Positions 25,943-35,237 of a stretch of DNA of 64,000 bases are shown one piece after another. Origin of the DNA: Cupriavidus necator (GTDB lineage: Bacteria; Pseudomonadota; Gammaproteobacteria; Burkholderiales; Burkholderiaceae); assembly GCF_013141915.1 (NCBI RefSeq), contig NZ_SROX01000005.1:248001-312000 (forward strand). Direction: 5' to 3'. The position numbers were made by a program, and so were the translations under genes. Below the pieces are notes generated by a model. That model was not told the DNA's origin and ran no database searches. It saw only the letters and a list, made by a program, of their open reading frames with translations. Position 1 is the stretch's first letter, and each line of letters starts with the position of its first letter.

Positions 25943-26935
25943 TCAAGGGGCCAGGTTGGCCAGCTCGCGGCGCGAGCGGTTGAACAGGCCGCGCGCCAGC
26001 GGCGTCGGGCGGAAGTCGATATCGAGCGGCGAGATGGTGATGTACTTCGCCAGGAAGGCCGGCGTCTCGGCAATCCGCGCGAGCGCGGCCGGTTCGGTCT
26101 CCGTCGCGCCCACGTCGATCGATACCGTGTTGTCGGGGTTGCGCTTATAGGCCGTGGTAAACGAGTCCACCGTGCCGGGAACGGTCAGGCGCACGCCCGC
26201 GGGCGTGCCGCCGGCGGTCACCGGGTAGTTGATGCTCAGCGGGTTGGTCACCGGCAGCAGCGGCTGGCCGGCGGCGCGGGTGGCCTCCAGGTTGGCGATC
26301 ACGCGTGCCAGGAAGGCGCCGGCCTTGGGGAACGCGGCGAGCGTGCTGGGAAAGCCGGTGCGGGTCTCGGCAAAGTCCACCCCCACGCTCAGCGCGATGC
26401 CCGGCACGCCGCGGCGCGCGGCGAACAGCACGTTCATCACCGTGCCCGAATGCGGGATGGAGTCGGACAGGTTCTCGCCAAAGTTGGCCCCCGAGACCAC
26501 CAGGTCCGGCGTGAAGCCGCTTTCCGGCGCGACGATCTTCAGGCCGATGGCGGTGGCGTCCACCGGCGAGCCGGTGCCGATGTATTCGGGGTTGGTGGCG
26601 TTGAGCGCGCCGCCCGCGACGAAGGTGGGCTTGACCCGGTGCACGCAGAAAGTCTCGGCGCTGCCGGCGAGCGGGTCGACCACCAGCCGGGTGCGGCCGT
26701 CGGGCACGGCATAGGCAGCGCCCGAGCCGCTCTGGTTGATGGCCGGGCCGACCGTGATCACGCGGTGGCCGGCGTCCTGCAGGGCCTTGCGTACCGCGGC
26801 GATGCCGGGCGCGGCGCAGCCGTCGTCATTGGTCAGCAGGATATTGAGGGCATGGGCCGGGCTGGCCGCGGCGGCCAGTGTGATGGCGGCGATGGCAAGG
26901 CCGGCGCGCCGCGGGCGGGCACGAAGTCTGAGCAT
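25943..26935 (-). CDS. surE: Secreted SurE-type 5'/3'-nucleotidase
   Basis: This 330-residue SurE-fold phosphatase would release phosphate from nucleoside monophosphates. The metal-binding LLTNDDG motif follows right after an N-terminal signal peptide with cleavage near AHA. VSGANFGENLSDSIPHSGTV is the second conserved block. Ordinary SurE is cytosolic and about 250 residues, so this is the longer exported variant. It is downstream of the aldolase gene by 76 bp. A role in the catabolic pathway is not obvious. Confidence 0.85.
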   Translation of the reverse strand: MLRLRARPRRAGLAIAAITLAAAASPAHALNILLTNDDGCAAPGIAAVRKALQDAGHRVITVGPAINQSGSGAAYAVPDGRTRLVVDPLAGSAETFCVHRVKPTFVAGGALNATNPEYIGTGSPVDATAIGLKIVAPESGFTPDLVVSGANFGENLSDSIPHSGTVMNVLFAARRGVPGIALSVGVDFAETRTGFPSTLAAFPKAGAFLARVIANLEATRAAGQPLLPVTNPLSINYPVTAGGTPAGVRLTVPGTVDSFTTAYKRNPDNTVSIDVGATETEPAALARIAETPAFLAKYITISPLDIDFRPTPLARGLFNRSRRELANLAP

Positions 26936-27011
26936 GGGAACCTGTCTCCTTTTCTTGTTGGTAATGCAAGCAGGGCCCGGCAGCGCCGGGCCGAAACCGG
27001 GGCCGCCGCCG

Positions 27012-28037
27012 TTACGTCACCGGCAAGCCGCGCTCGCGCGCCAGCGTGATCGCGGTATCCTCGATCATGTCCTCCTGGCCGCCCACCAGCCGCTGCCGGC
27101 CCAGTTCGACCAGGATCTCGCGCGCGGGAATGCGGTACTTGGCCTCGGCGCGCTTGGCAAACAGCAGGAACGACGAATACACGCCGGCGTAGCCCAGCGT
27201 GAGTGCGTCGCGGTCGATGCGGATGGGGTGGTCCATGATCGGTACCACCAGGTCTTCGGCGACGTCGGCAATGCGGAACACGTCGACGCCGGTCTCGATG
27301 CCCATGCGCTCGCACACCGCCACCAGGACTTCCATCGGCGTGTTGCCGGCACCGGCGCCCAGCCCAGCGGCGGCGGCATCGATGCGGGCGGCGCCGCAGG
27401 CGATCGCGGCGAGCGAATTGGCCACACCCATGGCCAGGTTGTGGTGGCCGTGGAAGCCCAGTTCGGTCTCGGGGCGCAGCGCTTGCCGGACCGCGGTGAG
27501 CTTCTCGGTGACATCATGCGGCAGCATGTGGCCGGCGGAATCGGTGATGTACAGGCAGTTGGCACCGTAGCTTTCCATCAGCAGCGCCTGCTGCACCAGC
27601 GTCTGCACCGGCGCCATGTGCGCCATCATCAGGAAGCCGACGGTATCCATGCCAAGCTTGCGCGCCATGCCGATATGCTGCTCCGAGACATCGGCCTCGG
27701 TGCAGTGCGTGGCCACGCGGATGGTATGCACGCCGATCTCGTGCGCCATGCGCAGGTGGTCGACGGTGCCGATGCCGGGCAGCAGCAGCGCCGACACGCG
27801 CGCCTGCTTCAGTTCGCCCAGCACGGCGCGCAGGTATGCCTCGTCGCTGTGGGCGGGAAAGCCGTAGTTGACCGAGGCGCCGCCTAGGCCATCGCCGTGG
27901 GTGACTTCGATCAGCGGCACGCCGGCGGCGTCCAGCCCGCGCGCGATGCTTTTCATCTGGTCCAGCGAGATCTGGTGGCGCTTCGGGTGCATGCCGTCGC
28001 GCAGGGTCATGTCGTGCAGGGTGATGCGTTGGGCCAT
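27012..28037 (-). CDS. dmpG: 4-hydroxy-2-oxovalerate aldolase
   Basis: This 341-residue enzyme splits 4-hydroxy-2-oxoacids to pyruvate and an aldehyde. The N-terminal [16 protein letters not shown] supplies metal-binding and catalytic residues of the DmpG/BphI/TesG family, and [15 protein letters not shown] holds the metal histidines. GAGGAG stands just before the ATG at 28037. The frame continues upstream, but only as a shadow of the neighbouring gene. The 11-bp gap to the acetaldehyde dehydrogenase gene fits the known channelling complex of these two enzymes. Confidence 0.93.
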   Translation of the reverse strand: MAQRITLHDMTLRDGMHPKRHQISLDQMKSIARGLDAAGVPLIEVTHGDGLGGASVNYGFPAHSDEAYLRAVLGELKQARVSALLLPGIGTVDHLRMAHEIGVHTIRVATHCTEADVSEQHIGMARKLGMDTVGFLMMAHMAPVQTLVQQALLMESYGANCLYITDSAGHMLPHDVTEKLTAVRQALRPETELGFHGHHNLAMGVANSLAAIACGAARIDAAAAGLGAGAGNTPMEVLVAVCERMGIETGVDVFRIADVAEDLVVPIMDHPIRIDRDALTLGYAGVYSSFLLFAKRAEAKYRIPAREILVELGRQRLVGGQEDMIEDTAITLARERGLPVT

Positions 28038-28048
28038 GGCCAGGCTCC

Positions 28049-28954
28049 TCAAGCGGTGGCGGTTGCGGGGCTGCCGGCGCGCATGGCGGCGGCGATGCAT
28101 TCGGCGGTGCGGGCGGCGGAGGCGGTCATGATGTCGAGGTTGCCGGCATACTTCGGCAGGTAGTCGCCCAGGCCTTCCACCTCGAGGAAGATCGAGACGC
28201 GCTTGCCGTCGAACACCGGCCCGTTCTTCAGCGTGTAGCCGGGCACGTACTTGCGCACCTCGGCGATCATGGCGTGCACCGACGCGGTAATCGCGGCGAC
28301 ATCGGGCGCGTCTTCGGTCAGGCAGTGGATGGTGTCGCGCATGATCAGCGGCGGCTCGGCCGGGTTGATCACGATGATGGCCTTGCCCTGGCGCGCGCCG
28401 CCCACGGCCTCGATCGCGCCTGCCGTGGTGCGCGTGAATTCGTCGATATTGCGGCGCGTGCCGGGCCCCACCGAGCGCGACGACACCGTCGCCACGATCT
28501 CGCCATACGCCACCGGCTGCACCCGCGATACCGCATATACCATCGGGATGGTGGCCTGCCCGCCGCAGGTCACCATGTTGACGTTCATCTCGTTGCTGCC
28601 GATGTGGGCCTCGAGGTTGACCGGCGGCACGCAGAACGGCCCGATCGCCGCCGGCGTCAGGTCGATCACGCGCACGCCACGGGCGGTCAGCTTGGCCGAA
28701 TGCTCGGCATGGACGTAGGCCGAGGTGGCATCGAAGGCGATGCGGATATCGTCGGCCTCCAGGTGCGGCAGCAGGCCGTCGACGCCGTCGCTGGTGGTCT
28801 TCAGGCCCAGTTCGCGCGCACGCGCCAGCCCTTCGGAGGACGGCTCCACGCCGACCATCCAGACCGGTTCGAGGATCTCGCTGCGGCGCAGCTTGTAGAG
28901 CAGGTCGGTGCCGATATTGCCGGGCCCGATCAGGGCACATCGGATCTTGTTCAT
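28049..28954 (-). CDS. dmpF: Acetaldehyde dehydrogenase (acylating)
   Basis: This 301-residue enzyme converts acetaldehyde or propanal to the acyl-CoA with NAD+ and CoA. The NAD motif [10 protein letters not shown] is at 9-18, and the nucleophile Cys130 lies in [11 protein letters not shown]. Length and motifs match the DmpF/BphJ/TesF family. It works as a complex with the aldolase encoded next to it, so the toxic aldehyde is passed on directly. Confidence 0.94.
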   Translation of the reverse strand: MNKIRCALIGPGNIGTDLLYKLRRSEILEPVWMVGVEPSSEGLARARELGLKTTSDGVDGLLPHLEADDIRIAFDATSAYVHAEHSAKLTARGVRVIDLTPAAIGPFCVPPVNLEAHIGSNEMNVNMVTCGGQATIPMVYAVSRVQPVAYGEIVATVSSRSVGPGTRRNIDEFTRTTAGAIEAVGGARQGKAIIVINPAEPPLIMRDTIHCLTEDAPDVAAITASVHAMIAEVRKYVPGYTLKNGPVFDGKRVSIFLEVEGLGDYLPKYAGNLDIMTASAARTAECIAAAMRAGSPATATA

Positions 28955-28981
28955 GGGGTCTCGCGTGGCAAGGTCAGGGGG

Positions 28982-29764
28982 TCAGGAGAACACGGCGGCA
29001 CAGCCGCCAATGCCGGTGATATGCATGGACAGGCGGTCGCCGGCCTGCACGGGAATCAGTGCCGCGAGCGAGCCCGACAGGATGGTCTCGCCCGCCAGCA
29101 GCGGAATGCCGAAGCTGCCGAGCGTGTTGGCCAGCCACGCCACCGCGTCGGCGGGGTGGCCCAGCGCGGCGCTACCCACGCCGGTGGCGACGCATTCGCC
29201 GTTCTTTTCCAACGTCATCGCGCACGCGCCCAGGTCCAGCGCAAGCGGGCTGACGCGTTCGTCGCCGAGCACATAGACCCCGCAGGAGGCGTTGTCGGCC
29301 ACCGTGTCCTCGATGCGGATGCGCCAGTCGCGGATGCGCGAATCGACGATCTCGAAGCAGGCCGCGACGGCCTCGGTGGCGTCCAGCACGTCGTCCCGCG
29401 TCACGCCCGGCCCGCGCAGGTCGCGCCGCAGGAAGAAGGCGATCTCGCCCTCCGCGCGCGGCTGGATCAGCGACGCCGCGGGAATGGGCTGGCCGGCGGC
29501 GTAGTGCATGCTTTCCAGCAGGATGCCGAAGTCGGGCTGGTGCACGTCCAGCATCTGCTGCACGGCGGCGCTGGTCACGCCGATCTTCTTGCCGGTGACG
29601 CGGTCGCCGGCGGCGAGCCGGTGGGCGATAAAGCCTTGCTGGATGCGGTAGGCAGCGCTGACATCGAGCGCCAGCCCGCGGCCGCTGAGCGGCGGCACCG
29701 GCGTGCGCGTGACCAGCGCCTGGTGGAGTTCGTTGCTGAGCGTGGTGATCAGGTCGGCGTTCAT
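28982..29764 (-). CDS. 2-hydroxypenta-2,4-dienoate hydratase family protein
   Basis: This 260-residue enzyme adds water to 2-hydroxypenta-2,4-dienoate or a longer homologue, giving the 4-hydroxy-2-oxoacid used by the aldolase. KKIGVTSAAVQQM, QPRAEGEIAFFL with metal-binding acids, and GSLAALIPVQAGD are typical of the MhpD/DmpE/TesE family. It precedes the dehydrogenase gene by 27 bp. With the two following genes it completes the lower meta-cleavage route to pyruvate and an acyl-CoA. Confidence 0.92.
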   Translation of the reverse strand: MNADLITTLSNELHQALVTRTPVPPLSGRGLALDVSAAYRIQQGFIAHRLAAGDRVTGKKIGVTSAAVQQMLDVHQPDFGILLESMHYAAGQPIPAASLIQPRAEGEIAFFLRRDLRGPGVTRDDVLDATEAVAACFEIVDSRIRDWRIRIEDTVADNASCGVYVLGDERVSPLALDLGACAMTLEKNGECVATGVGSAALGHPADAVAWLANTLGSFGIPLLAGETILSGSLAALIPVQAGDRLSMHITGIGGCAAVFS

Positions 29765-29778
29765 GGCAAGGGGGAGAC

Positions 29779-29809
29779 GGTCCGCGCCGCCATGTCGGCT
29801 GCGCGGACC
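29779..29809 (-). terminator. Hairpin between outer-membrane protein and hydratase genes
   Basis: A perfect 9-bp inverted repeat, GGTCCGCGC / GCGCGGACC, with a 13-nt loop lies 11 bp beyond the porin-like gene's stop. It has no U-tract. It may reduce read-through into the hydratase gene or protect the upstream mRNA. Confidence 0.4.
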
Positions 29810-29819
29810 GGGACCAGGG

Positions 29820-31391
29820 TCAGAAGGAGTACTTGGCGTTGAAGGCGACGTAGTCGCGGTCAGCCAGCGGCCGGTTGGCGATGTTGGCGCCGCCGATGAA
29901 CGCGGCATAGGTCAGGTTGAGCTCCAGGTTGTTCAGGTACTTGAAGGTCAGCCCGACGCTGGCGCGCTTGTCGCCATAGCCCATCAGCGTGCCGAAGGCG
30001 CCGGCCACCGCCGACCTGCCGCTGAACTGCTGCGCGTAGGTGAACGGCACCGTCAGGTCCCAGCCATCGAACACATTGTTGTAGGTCAGCGACCAGCCAA
30101 GCTGAAATGCCGCCGAATTGCGCGTATTCGTCAGCTGGCTGAAGCCCATCACCGGATCTACGCTCAGCACGTGCAGGTACGAGATTTCACCCAGCAGTGA
30201 CTGCGAATTGGCGAGGAAGGTCGGGCCCACCGAGTAGATGGCGGACAGGTTGCCCTGCAGCGCCTTGCCGCGCGAGGCAGTTGGCGAACCGGCCACGTCC
30301 ACCAGCATCGGTATGCCGTCCTTGTAGCTGACTTCGCCGGCTACGTTGGCACCCAGCACTTGCGTGGAAAAGCTGGCGCCAGTGAGGTTGATGCCGCCGA
30401 AGAATTTCTGCTGGTACTGCAGCGTGGGAATAAGCGAAGTGACCACGCTCGGGTTCTTGTCGTGGTAGCGCAGCTGGTAAAGCCCGACCTCGGTGCCCTC
30501 GAACACGCGGAAGCGGGTGCCAATGCCCCATTGCCCCCAGTCAGAGGGTCGGATATCCGGGCCGCGCGGGATATTGAAGCCGGGTCCGATGATGAACTCC
30601 GCGCCCGGACCCACCACGTCGGAGGTGCTGAAATAGCTGCCAGGGGCGAATATCTGGTTCGGCTTGTAGGTGAATTGGTAATAGCCCATCACGCTGAATG
30701 ACGGCGTGACCTGCAGCTGCAGCGAGGCCTGCGGCACCGGCAGCAGGATGTCCTTGACCTCGGCGCCGGGCACGAAGGCCTTGGTTGCATCGGCGGGGCC
30801 TTGCGCGCCGGCGATGTTGGCGAAGAACAGGCTTTCGCCCCAGGCCACCACCTGGTTGCCGAGCTTGAAGCTCAGCTGCGTGCCGCCGATCGGGGTGGCG
30901 CCGTAGACATAGGCGTCGAGCAGCTGCGCGCGGTGCTCGTGATAGTCCTGCGCGGAGCCGGTGAACTGGTTGAACGGCCCGCTGTGGTTGACCGTGAACG
31001 GCGCGTTGTTCGAGTTGGTGCCGGAGTAGGCCCAGTCCTGGAACACGCTGCCGCGCAGCAGTGCGCCGAAGGCATCGTGCTTGAGATGGGCTTCGCCCAG
31101 CAGCGAGACGCGATTGGCGATCAGGTCGCCGCGCTTGAAGTTGCGGTCGCCGTCGTCGCCGTTGATATTGGCGGGGCTCAGCAGTGCGTCGCTCTGGCGG
31201 CCGGTGCGCAGCGCCGCGCCGTAGGAGGCGGTGACGCTGTAGTCGAGCGTGGTGTCATGGCCCAGGTCGATGGTATCGCCGGCGCGCGCGGGCTGCGCAA
31301 GCAGCGCGGCCAGCGCTGTCAGGGCCGCGGCCGCGGCAATGGGCCGCAGCCGGTTGCGGCGCGGCAGTGGCCCGCGTGTTGGTTGGTGCAT
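29820..31391 (-). CDS. DUF1302-family outer-membrane protein
   Basis: This 523-residue predicted beta-barrel has a signal peptide ending near AQPARA. The sequence alternates polar and hydrophobic residues throughout and ends in KYSF, the aromatic C-terminus that directs barrel assembly. DUF1302 proteins lie next to hydrophobic-substrate degradation genes and are thought to take up such compounds. ATG at 31391 has GGGGAGA before it, while a longer frame lacks support. It heads the operon for the hydratase, dehydrogenase and aldolase. Confidence 0.85.
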   Translation of the reverse strand: MHQPTRGPLPRRNRLRPIAAAAALTALAALLAQPARAGDTIDLGHDTTLDYSVTASYGAALRTGRQSDALLSPANINGDDGDRNFKRGDLIANRVSLLGEAHLKHDAFGALLRGSVFQDWAYSGTNSNNAPFTVNHSGPFNQFTGSAQDYHEHRAQLLDAYVYGATPIGGTQLSFKLGNQVVAWGESLFFANIAGAQGPADATKAFVPGAEVKDILLPVPQASLQLQVTPSFSVMGYYQFTYKPNQIFAPGSYFSTSDVVGPGAEFIIGPGFNIPRGPDIRPSDWGQWGIGTRFRVFEGTEVGLYQLRYHDKNPSVVTSLIPTLQYQQKFFGGINLTGASFSTQVLGANVAGEVSYKDGIPMLVDVAGSPTASRGKALQGNLSAIYSVGPTFLANSQSLLGEISYLHVLSVDPVMGFSQLTNTRNSAAFQLGWSLTYNNVFDGWDLTVPFTYAQQFSGRSAVAGAFGTLMGYGDKRASVGLTFKYLNNLELNLTYAAFIGGANIANRPLADRDYVAFNAKYSF

Positions 31392-31488
31392 GGTGGTCTC
31401 CCCGTGGTATCGGTGTTGGTTCATTGCCTGGCACTTCGATCGGCGCTCGCCTGGACGAGAAGCGTAGAGAGGGGGAGCCACGCACAAA

Positions 31489-31504
31489 TCGGCAGAACGG
31501 ACTA
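31489..31504 (-). promoter_or_regulatory. Motif AGTCYG-N6-CGA, copy 1
   Basis: On the minus strand TAGTCCG, six bases and CGA point towards the DUF1302 gene, about 100 bp before its start. The same spacing is seen at three further intergenic sites up to 36.2 kb. Confidence 0.45.
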
Positions 31505-31528
31505 GGCGGTTTCCCTACGGGCCACGGC

Positions 31529-32326
31529 TCAGCCGCGGTTGACCGAGGCCGCGTCGAGGAAGGCCGGCCGCTCGCCGCCGCCATCGATCACGAGATTGGC
31601 GCCGCTTACGTACGCGGCCTGCGGCGACGCCAGGAACAGGCAGGCGGCGGCAATATCATCCGGCAGCGCCAGCCGGCCCAGCGGCACCGTCGCCGCCATG
31701 CTGCGCAGCGCCGCCGGGTCGCCGTAGTGCTGCTGCTGCGAGGTATCGGTCAGCACCATGCCCGGGCTGACCGCGGCCACGCGTACGCGGGGCGCCCATT
31801 CCACCGCGAGCGTGCGCACCGCGTTGAGGATGCCGGCCTTGGCCGCGCCGTAGGCAGCGGTGCCGGGCGAAGGGCGCAGCGCGCTGACGCTGCCGACGAA
31901 CAGCTGGACGCCGCCGCTGGCCTGTTGCTGCATGCGCGCGTTGACGCGCTGGGCCAGTTGCAGCGGCGCCACCAGGTTGAGCCGGATCACCGACTCGAGC
32001 AGCCGCGGCGAGGCTTCGGCAACCAGCGCGAACGGCGCGCCGCCGGCGTTGTGGACCACCACGTCCAGGCTCGGGCTCGCCTGCGCGATCCGCGCCAGCA
32101 TCGCGTCGACTTGTTCGAGGTCGCGGATGTCCGCGGCAATGAAGCGGGCGCTGCGGCCGTCCGCGGCTGGCAGCTCGCTGTCGTGTGCGGGCGCGGTGCG
32201 TCCGCACACGAAGACCTGCGCGCCGGCGCGCAGGAAGGCCTCGCTGATGGCGCGGCCGATGCCGCGCATGCCGCCGGTGACCAGCACGGTCTGGCCGGTG
32301 TAATGGAATCCTGCGGATCCTGTCAT
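31529..32326 (-). CDS. Short-chain dehydrogenase/reductase
   Basis: This 265-residue classical SDR has TGGMRGIG for the cofactor, HNAGG, a Ser in VGSVSA and the YGAAK active-site pair. It starts 131 bp from, and divergent to, the hydrolase gene, and reads towards the DUF1302 operon. In a steroid or meta-cleavage setting it would oxidise or reduce a hydroxyl or keto group. The substrate is unknown. Confidence 0.9.
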   Translation of the reverse strand: MTGSAGFHYTGQTVLVTGGMRGIGRAISEAFLRAGAQVFVCGRTAPAHDSELPAADGRSARFIAADIRDLEQVDAMLARIAQASPSLDVVVHNAGGAPFALVAEASPRLLESVIRLNLVAPLQLAQRVNARMQQQASGGVQLFVGSVSALRPSPGTAAYGAAKAGILNAVRTLAVEWAPRVRVAAVSPGMVLTDTSQQQHYGDPAALRSMAATVPLGRLALPDDIAAACLFLASPQAAYVSGANLVIDGGGERPAFLDAASVNRG

Positions 32327-32386
32327 GGGTTCTTCCCCGTTCGATGCATGGAGCGCCCATCGTAGGAGAAGTGGCCCGGCGGCTCG

Positions 32387-32402
32387 TAGTCCGAATGAAC
32401 GA
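32387..32402 (+). promoter_or_regulatory. Motif AGTCYG-N6-CGA, copy 2
   Basis: TAGTCCG, six bases and CGA lie in the 131-bp divergent space between the SDR and the hydrolase gene, pointing to the hydrolase gene. Confidence 0.45.
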
Positions 32403-32457
32403 TGCCCGCGGCCTTGGCGCTGCGCAAGATGCTGGGCAAACCAAGGGAGACGCCCTC

Positions 32458-33348
32458 ATGTCCGCTACCTCGCCGCACCCGTCCTCGCCATCCGCCACGC
32501 CGGCCTCGCTGCACCCCAGCCTGCCGGTAGGGCGCTTCATTACCACCGCCACGGGCCTGCGCCTGCACTGCCTGGACACCGGCGCCGGCGAGCCGGTGGT
32601 CTTTATCCATGGCAGCGGGCCGGGCGCGAGCGGGCACAGCAACTTCCGCCACAACGTGCCGGCGTTCGCCGCGGCGGGCTACCGCACCGTGGTGGTGGAC
32701 CTGCCGGGCTACGGGCTGTCGTCCAAGCCTGACGACGTCGAGTACACGCTGGACTTCTTCGTCGCCGCGCTGCGCGCGCAGCTGCTGGCGCTGGAACTGC
32801 CGCGCTGCGTGCTGGTGGGCAACTCGTTGGGCGGGGCGATCGCGCTGCAATACGCGCTGGATTACCCCGAGCATGTCAGCCGCCTGGTGATGATGGCGCC
32901 CGGCGGCGTCGAAGAGCGCGAGACCTATTTCGAGATGCCTGGCATCCAGCGCATGGTGTCGCTGTTCACCGGCGGCCATATGAACCCGCACACCATGCGG
33001 CAGCTGCTGCAGTTGCTGGTGCACGACGCCAGCCTGGTCACCGACGCGCTGGTCGACGAGCGCATGGCGGTCTGCCGCGAGCAGCCGCGCGAGGTGCTGG
33101 CCACCATGAAGGTGCCCAACCTGACCGCGCGGCTGGGCGAGATCCGCTGCCCGGTGCTGGGGTTCTGGGGTACCGAGGACCAGTTCAATCCCGCCGCGGG
33201 CGCGGCGAAATTCCTGAGCGGCTGCGCTGATGCGCGCTTCGTCATGATCAATCGCTGCGGCCACTGGGTGATGGTTGAGCACGCGGCCTACTTCAATCGC
33301 GAATGCCTGGGCTTCCTGGCCGATACCGCGCCGGACGGCGCGGCATAA
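32458..33348 (+). CDS. Alpha/beta hydrolase, meta-cleavage product hydrolase type
   Basis: This 296-residue C-C hydrolase candidate is related to DmpD, BphD and TesD. HGSGPGASGHSNF, the nucleophile elbow GNSLGG with Ser123, Asp241 in GTEDQF and His269 in CGHW form a complete triad in family positions. AAGGGAGA precedes the ATG at 32458. Such enzymes split ring-cleavage products and feed a dienoate to the hydratase, dehydrogenase and aldolase encoded on the other strand. No ring-cleaving dioxygenase is in view. Confidence 0.9.
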   Translation: MSATSPHPSSPSATPASLHPSLPVGRFITTATGLRLHCLDTGAGEPVVFIHGSGPGASGHSNFRHNVPAFAAAGYRTVVVDLPGYGLSSKPDDVEYTLDFFVAALRAQLLALELPRCVLVGNSLGGAIALQYALDYPEHVSRLVMMAPGGVEERETYFEMPGIQRMVSLFTGGHMNPHTMRQLLQLLVHDASLVTDALVDERMAVCREQPREVLATMKVPNLTARLGEIRCPVLGFWGTEDQFNPAAGAAKFLSGCADARFVMINRCGHWVMVEHAAYFNRECLGFLADTAPDGAA

Positions 33349-33387
33349 TTGGCCCGCGCCCCCACAAGACAAAACCAAGGAGACATC

Positions 33388-34173
33388 ATGGAATACCCGT
33401 ATGACCTGTTCGGCCTGCATGGCAAGGTGGCCGCCATCACCGGCGCGGCGCGAGGCATCGGCGCCGAGACCGCGCGTGTGCTGGCGGCGGCGGGTGCCAG
33501 GGTGGCCGTGCTCGACCTGCTGGAAGCCGACGGCAAGGCGACTGCCGAAGCCATCTGCGCCGCAGGCGGCGAGGCCGCGTTCTGGCAGCTCGACGTCACG
33601 CGCGAAGGCGACGTGGCACGCGTGTTCGGCGAGATCGCCGAGCGTTTCGGCGGCCTTGGCATCCTGGTGAACAACGCCGGCATCGAAGGGCCCAATGCGC
33701 CCACCCACGAATTGCCGCTGGAGCAATGGCAGCAGGTGATGGCGGTGAACGTGTCCGGCACCTTCCTGTGCACCAAGCACGCCATCGCGCATATGGAGCG
33801 TGCGGGCGGCGGCGCGATCGTCAATGTGTCGTCGATGTACGGCATCGCCGGCGGGCCGGACGTGCCGCCTTATCACGCGTCGAAGGCGGCGGTGCGGATG
33901 ATGGCCAAGACCGATGCGCTGCTGTATGCCGGCAAGGGTATTCGCGCCAACTCGATCCATCCCGGCTTTATCCGTACGCCGATGCTCGAGCACGTGGCCG
34001 AGGCCTCGGGGCAGGGCGAGGCGCTGTTCGATTACCTGGGAGGGCAGACGCCCGCGGGCAAGGTGGGCCAGCCGCGCGACATCGCCGCGGGCATCCTGTA
34101 CCTGGTTTCCGACGCCGGACGCTATGTCACCGGCGCCGAACTGGTGATCGACGGTGGCTACACCGCACGCTGA
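33388..34173 (+). CDS. Short-chain dehydrogenase/reductase
   Basis: This 261-residue classical SDR has TGAARGIGAE, NNAGI, Ser in NVSSMYG and YHASK. AAGGAG stands before the ATG at 33388. It follows the hydrolase gene by 39 bp and precedes the isomerase homologue by 22 bp. Next to a ketosteroid isomerase homologue, a hydroxysteroid-dehydrogenase type reaction is attractive but not provable here. Confidence 0.9.
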   Translation: MEYPYDLFGLHGKVAAITGAARGIGAETARVLAAAGARVAVLDLLEADGKATAEAICAAGGEAAFWQLDVTREGDVARVFGEIAERFGGLGILVNNAGIEGPNAPTHELPLEQWQQVMAVNVSGTFLCTKHAIAHMERAGGGAIVNVSSMYGIAGGPDVPPYHASKAAVRMMAKTDALLYAGKGIRANSIHPGFIRTPMLEHVAEASGQGEALFDYLGGQTPAGKVGQPRDIAAGILYLVSDAGRYVTGAELVIDGGYTAR

Positions 34174-34195
34174 AGCCCACGACAAGGAGAATCCC

Positions 34196-34582
34196 ATGCC
34201 CCAGGGCCCCGATAGCGCCGCGATGAAGGCGACACTGCTCGCCTATGTCGAGCGCTTCAATGCCGGCGACGCACAGGGCGTTGCCGCGCTATACGCCGCC
34301 GACGCCACCGTGGAAGACCCGGTCGGTGCGCAGCCGGTCGCCGGCAAGCCGGCCATCCTGGCGTTCTACCAGCACGCCACCGCGCTGGGCGCGCGGCTGG
34401 AGGTGGTGGCGCCGCCGCGTGGCTCGCACGGCAACGCCGCGGCGCTGACCTTCGCCGTGCATGCGCGGCTGGAAGGGCGGCCCGCGCGCATCGACGTGAC
34501 CGATATCATGACCTTCGGCGACGATGGCCGCATCCGCAGCATGCGCGCGCACTGGGGCCCGGACGACGTGCATTTCCTGTAA
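34196..34582 (+). CDS. Ketosteroid-isomerase-like protein (NTF2 fold)
   Basis: This 128-residue protein is very similar in pattern to the delta5-3-ketosteroid isomerase of Comamonas. The block YAADATVEDPVGAQPVAG is diagnostic. Tyr17, Asp41 and Asp103 match the catalytic Tyr14, Asp38 and Asp99 of that enzyme. The full set of catalytic residues suggests a real isomerase that moves a double bond in a cyclic enone. AAGGAG precedes the ATG. It is in one operon with the C-C hydrolase and SDR. Confidence 0.85.
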   Translation: MPQGPDSAAMKATLLAYVERFNAGDAQGVAALYAADATVEDPVGAQPVAGKPAILAFYQHATALGARLEVVAPPRGSHGNAAALTFAVHARLEGRPARIDVTDIMTFGDDGRIRSMRAHWGPDDVHFL

Positions 34583-34595
34583 GCGCGCTGCGCCG

Positions 34596-35237
34596 ATGGC
34601 CCGCCACACCCGCGAGGATGCCGCCGCCACGCGCGCGCGCATCCTGGCCAGCGCGCAGCAGCTGATGCGCCAGCGCGGCCTGCACTGCGTCACCGTCGAC
34701 GACGTGGCCCGCGCGATCGGCATGACGCGCGGCGCCGTCTATGGGCACTACCGTTCCCGCGCCGAATTGCTGGGCGCACTGCTGTGCTGCGCCGAAGCCG
34801 ACTTCGCCGCGCGGCTCGCGCCGCTGACGCAGGGGTGCGACGGCACCGGTCCGCACGCGCTGGAGCAGGCGCTTTCCGCCTTGCTCAGCGACGACGACCT
34901 TGCCCGCCATGTCAGCCTGATCGCGGCGCTGCTGCAGCACAAGTGCGGCGAGGCCTGCGAGCTTTGTCCGCTGCGCGAGCGCGTGCTGCGCGGCGTCGAA
35001 GCGCTGCGTGCGGCGTTCGCGATGGTGCTGCCGGCGCCCGGCCTCGCCGGCCTGCTGCTGGCCCACCTGTGGGGCCTGTTGGGCGCGCATGCCATGCACC
35101 TGGCGCCATCCGGCCTGTCTGGCAGCGCCGCCGCGCTGGCCCGGCTGTACCAGGGCAATCCGGCGCTTGCCGCCACCCAGGAGGGCGGTCGCTCCGCTGC
35201 CACTTCCAACCCTGCTCGGATGCGGGATACCCCTTAG
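34596..35237 (+). CDS. TetR-family transcriptional regulator
   Basis: This 213-residue repressor-type protein has an N-terminal helix-turn-helix (VTVDDVARAIGMTRGAVYGHYRSRAELL) and a divergent ligand domain. It lies 13 bp after the isomerase gene, so it is probably the operon's own regulator. It has an unusual cysteine group, HKCGEACELCPL, in the ligand domain, which might sense metal or redox state. The ribosome site is weak. Confidence 0.88.
   Translation: MARHTREDAAATRARILASAQQLMRQRGLHCVTVDDVARAIGMTRGAVYGHYRSRAELLGALLCCAEADFAARLAPLTQGCDGTGPHALEQALSALLSDDDLARHVSLIAALLQHKCGEACELCPLRERVLRGVEALRAAFAMVLPAPGLAGLLLAHLWGLLGAHAMHLAPSGLSGSAAALARLYQGNPALAATQEGGRSAATSNPARMRDTP

Noticed and set aside
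27012..28940. A 642-codon frame suggesting an aldolase fusion
   Set aside because: The upstream half is a shadow of the acetaldehyde dehydrogenase gene. A normal start with GAGGAG is at 28037.
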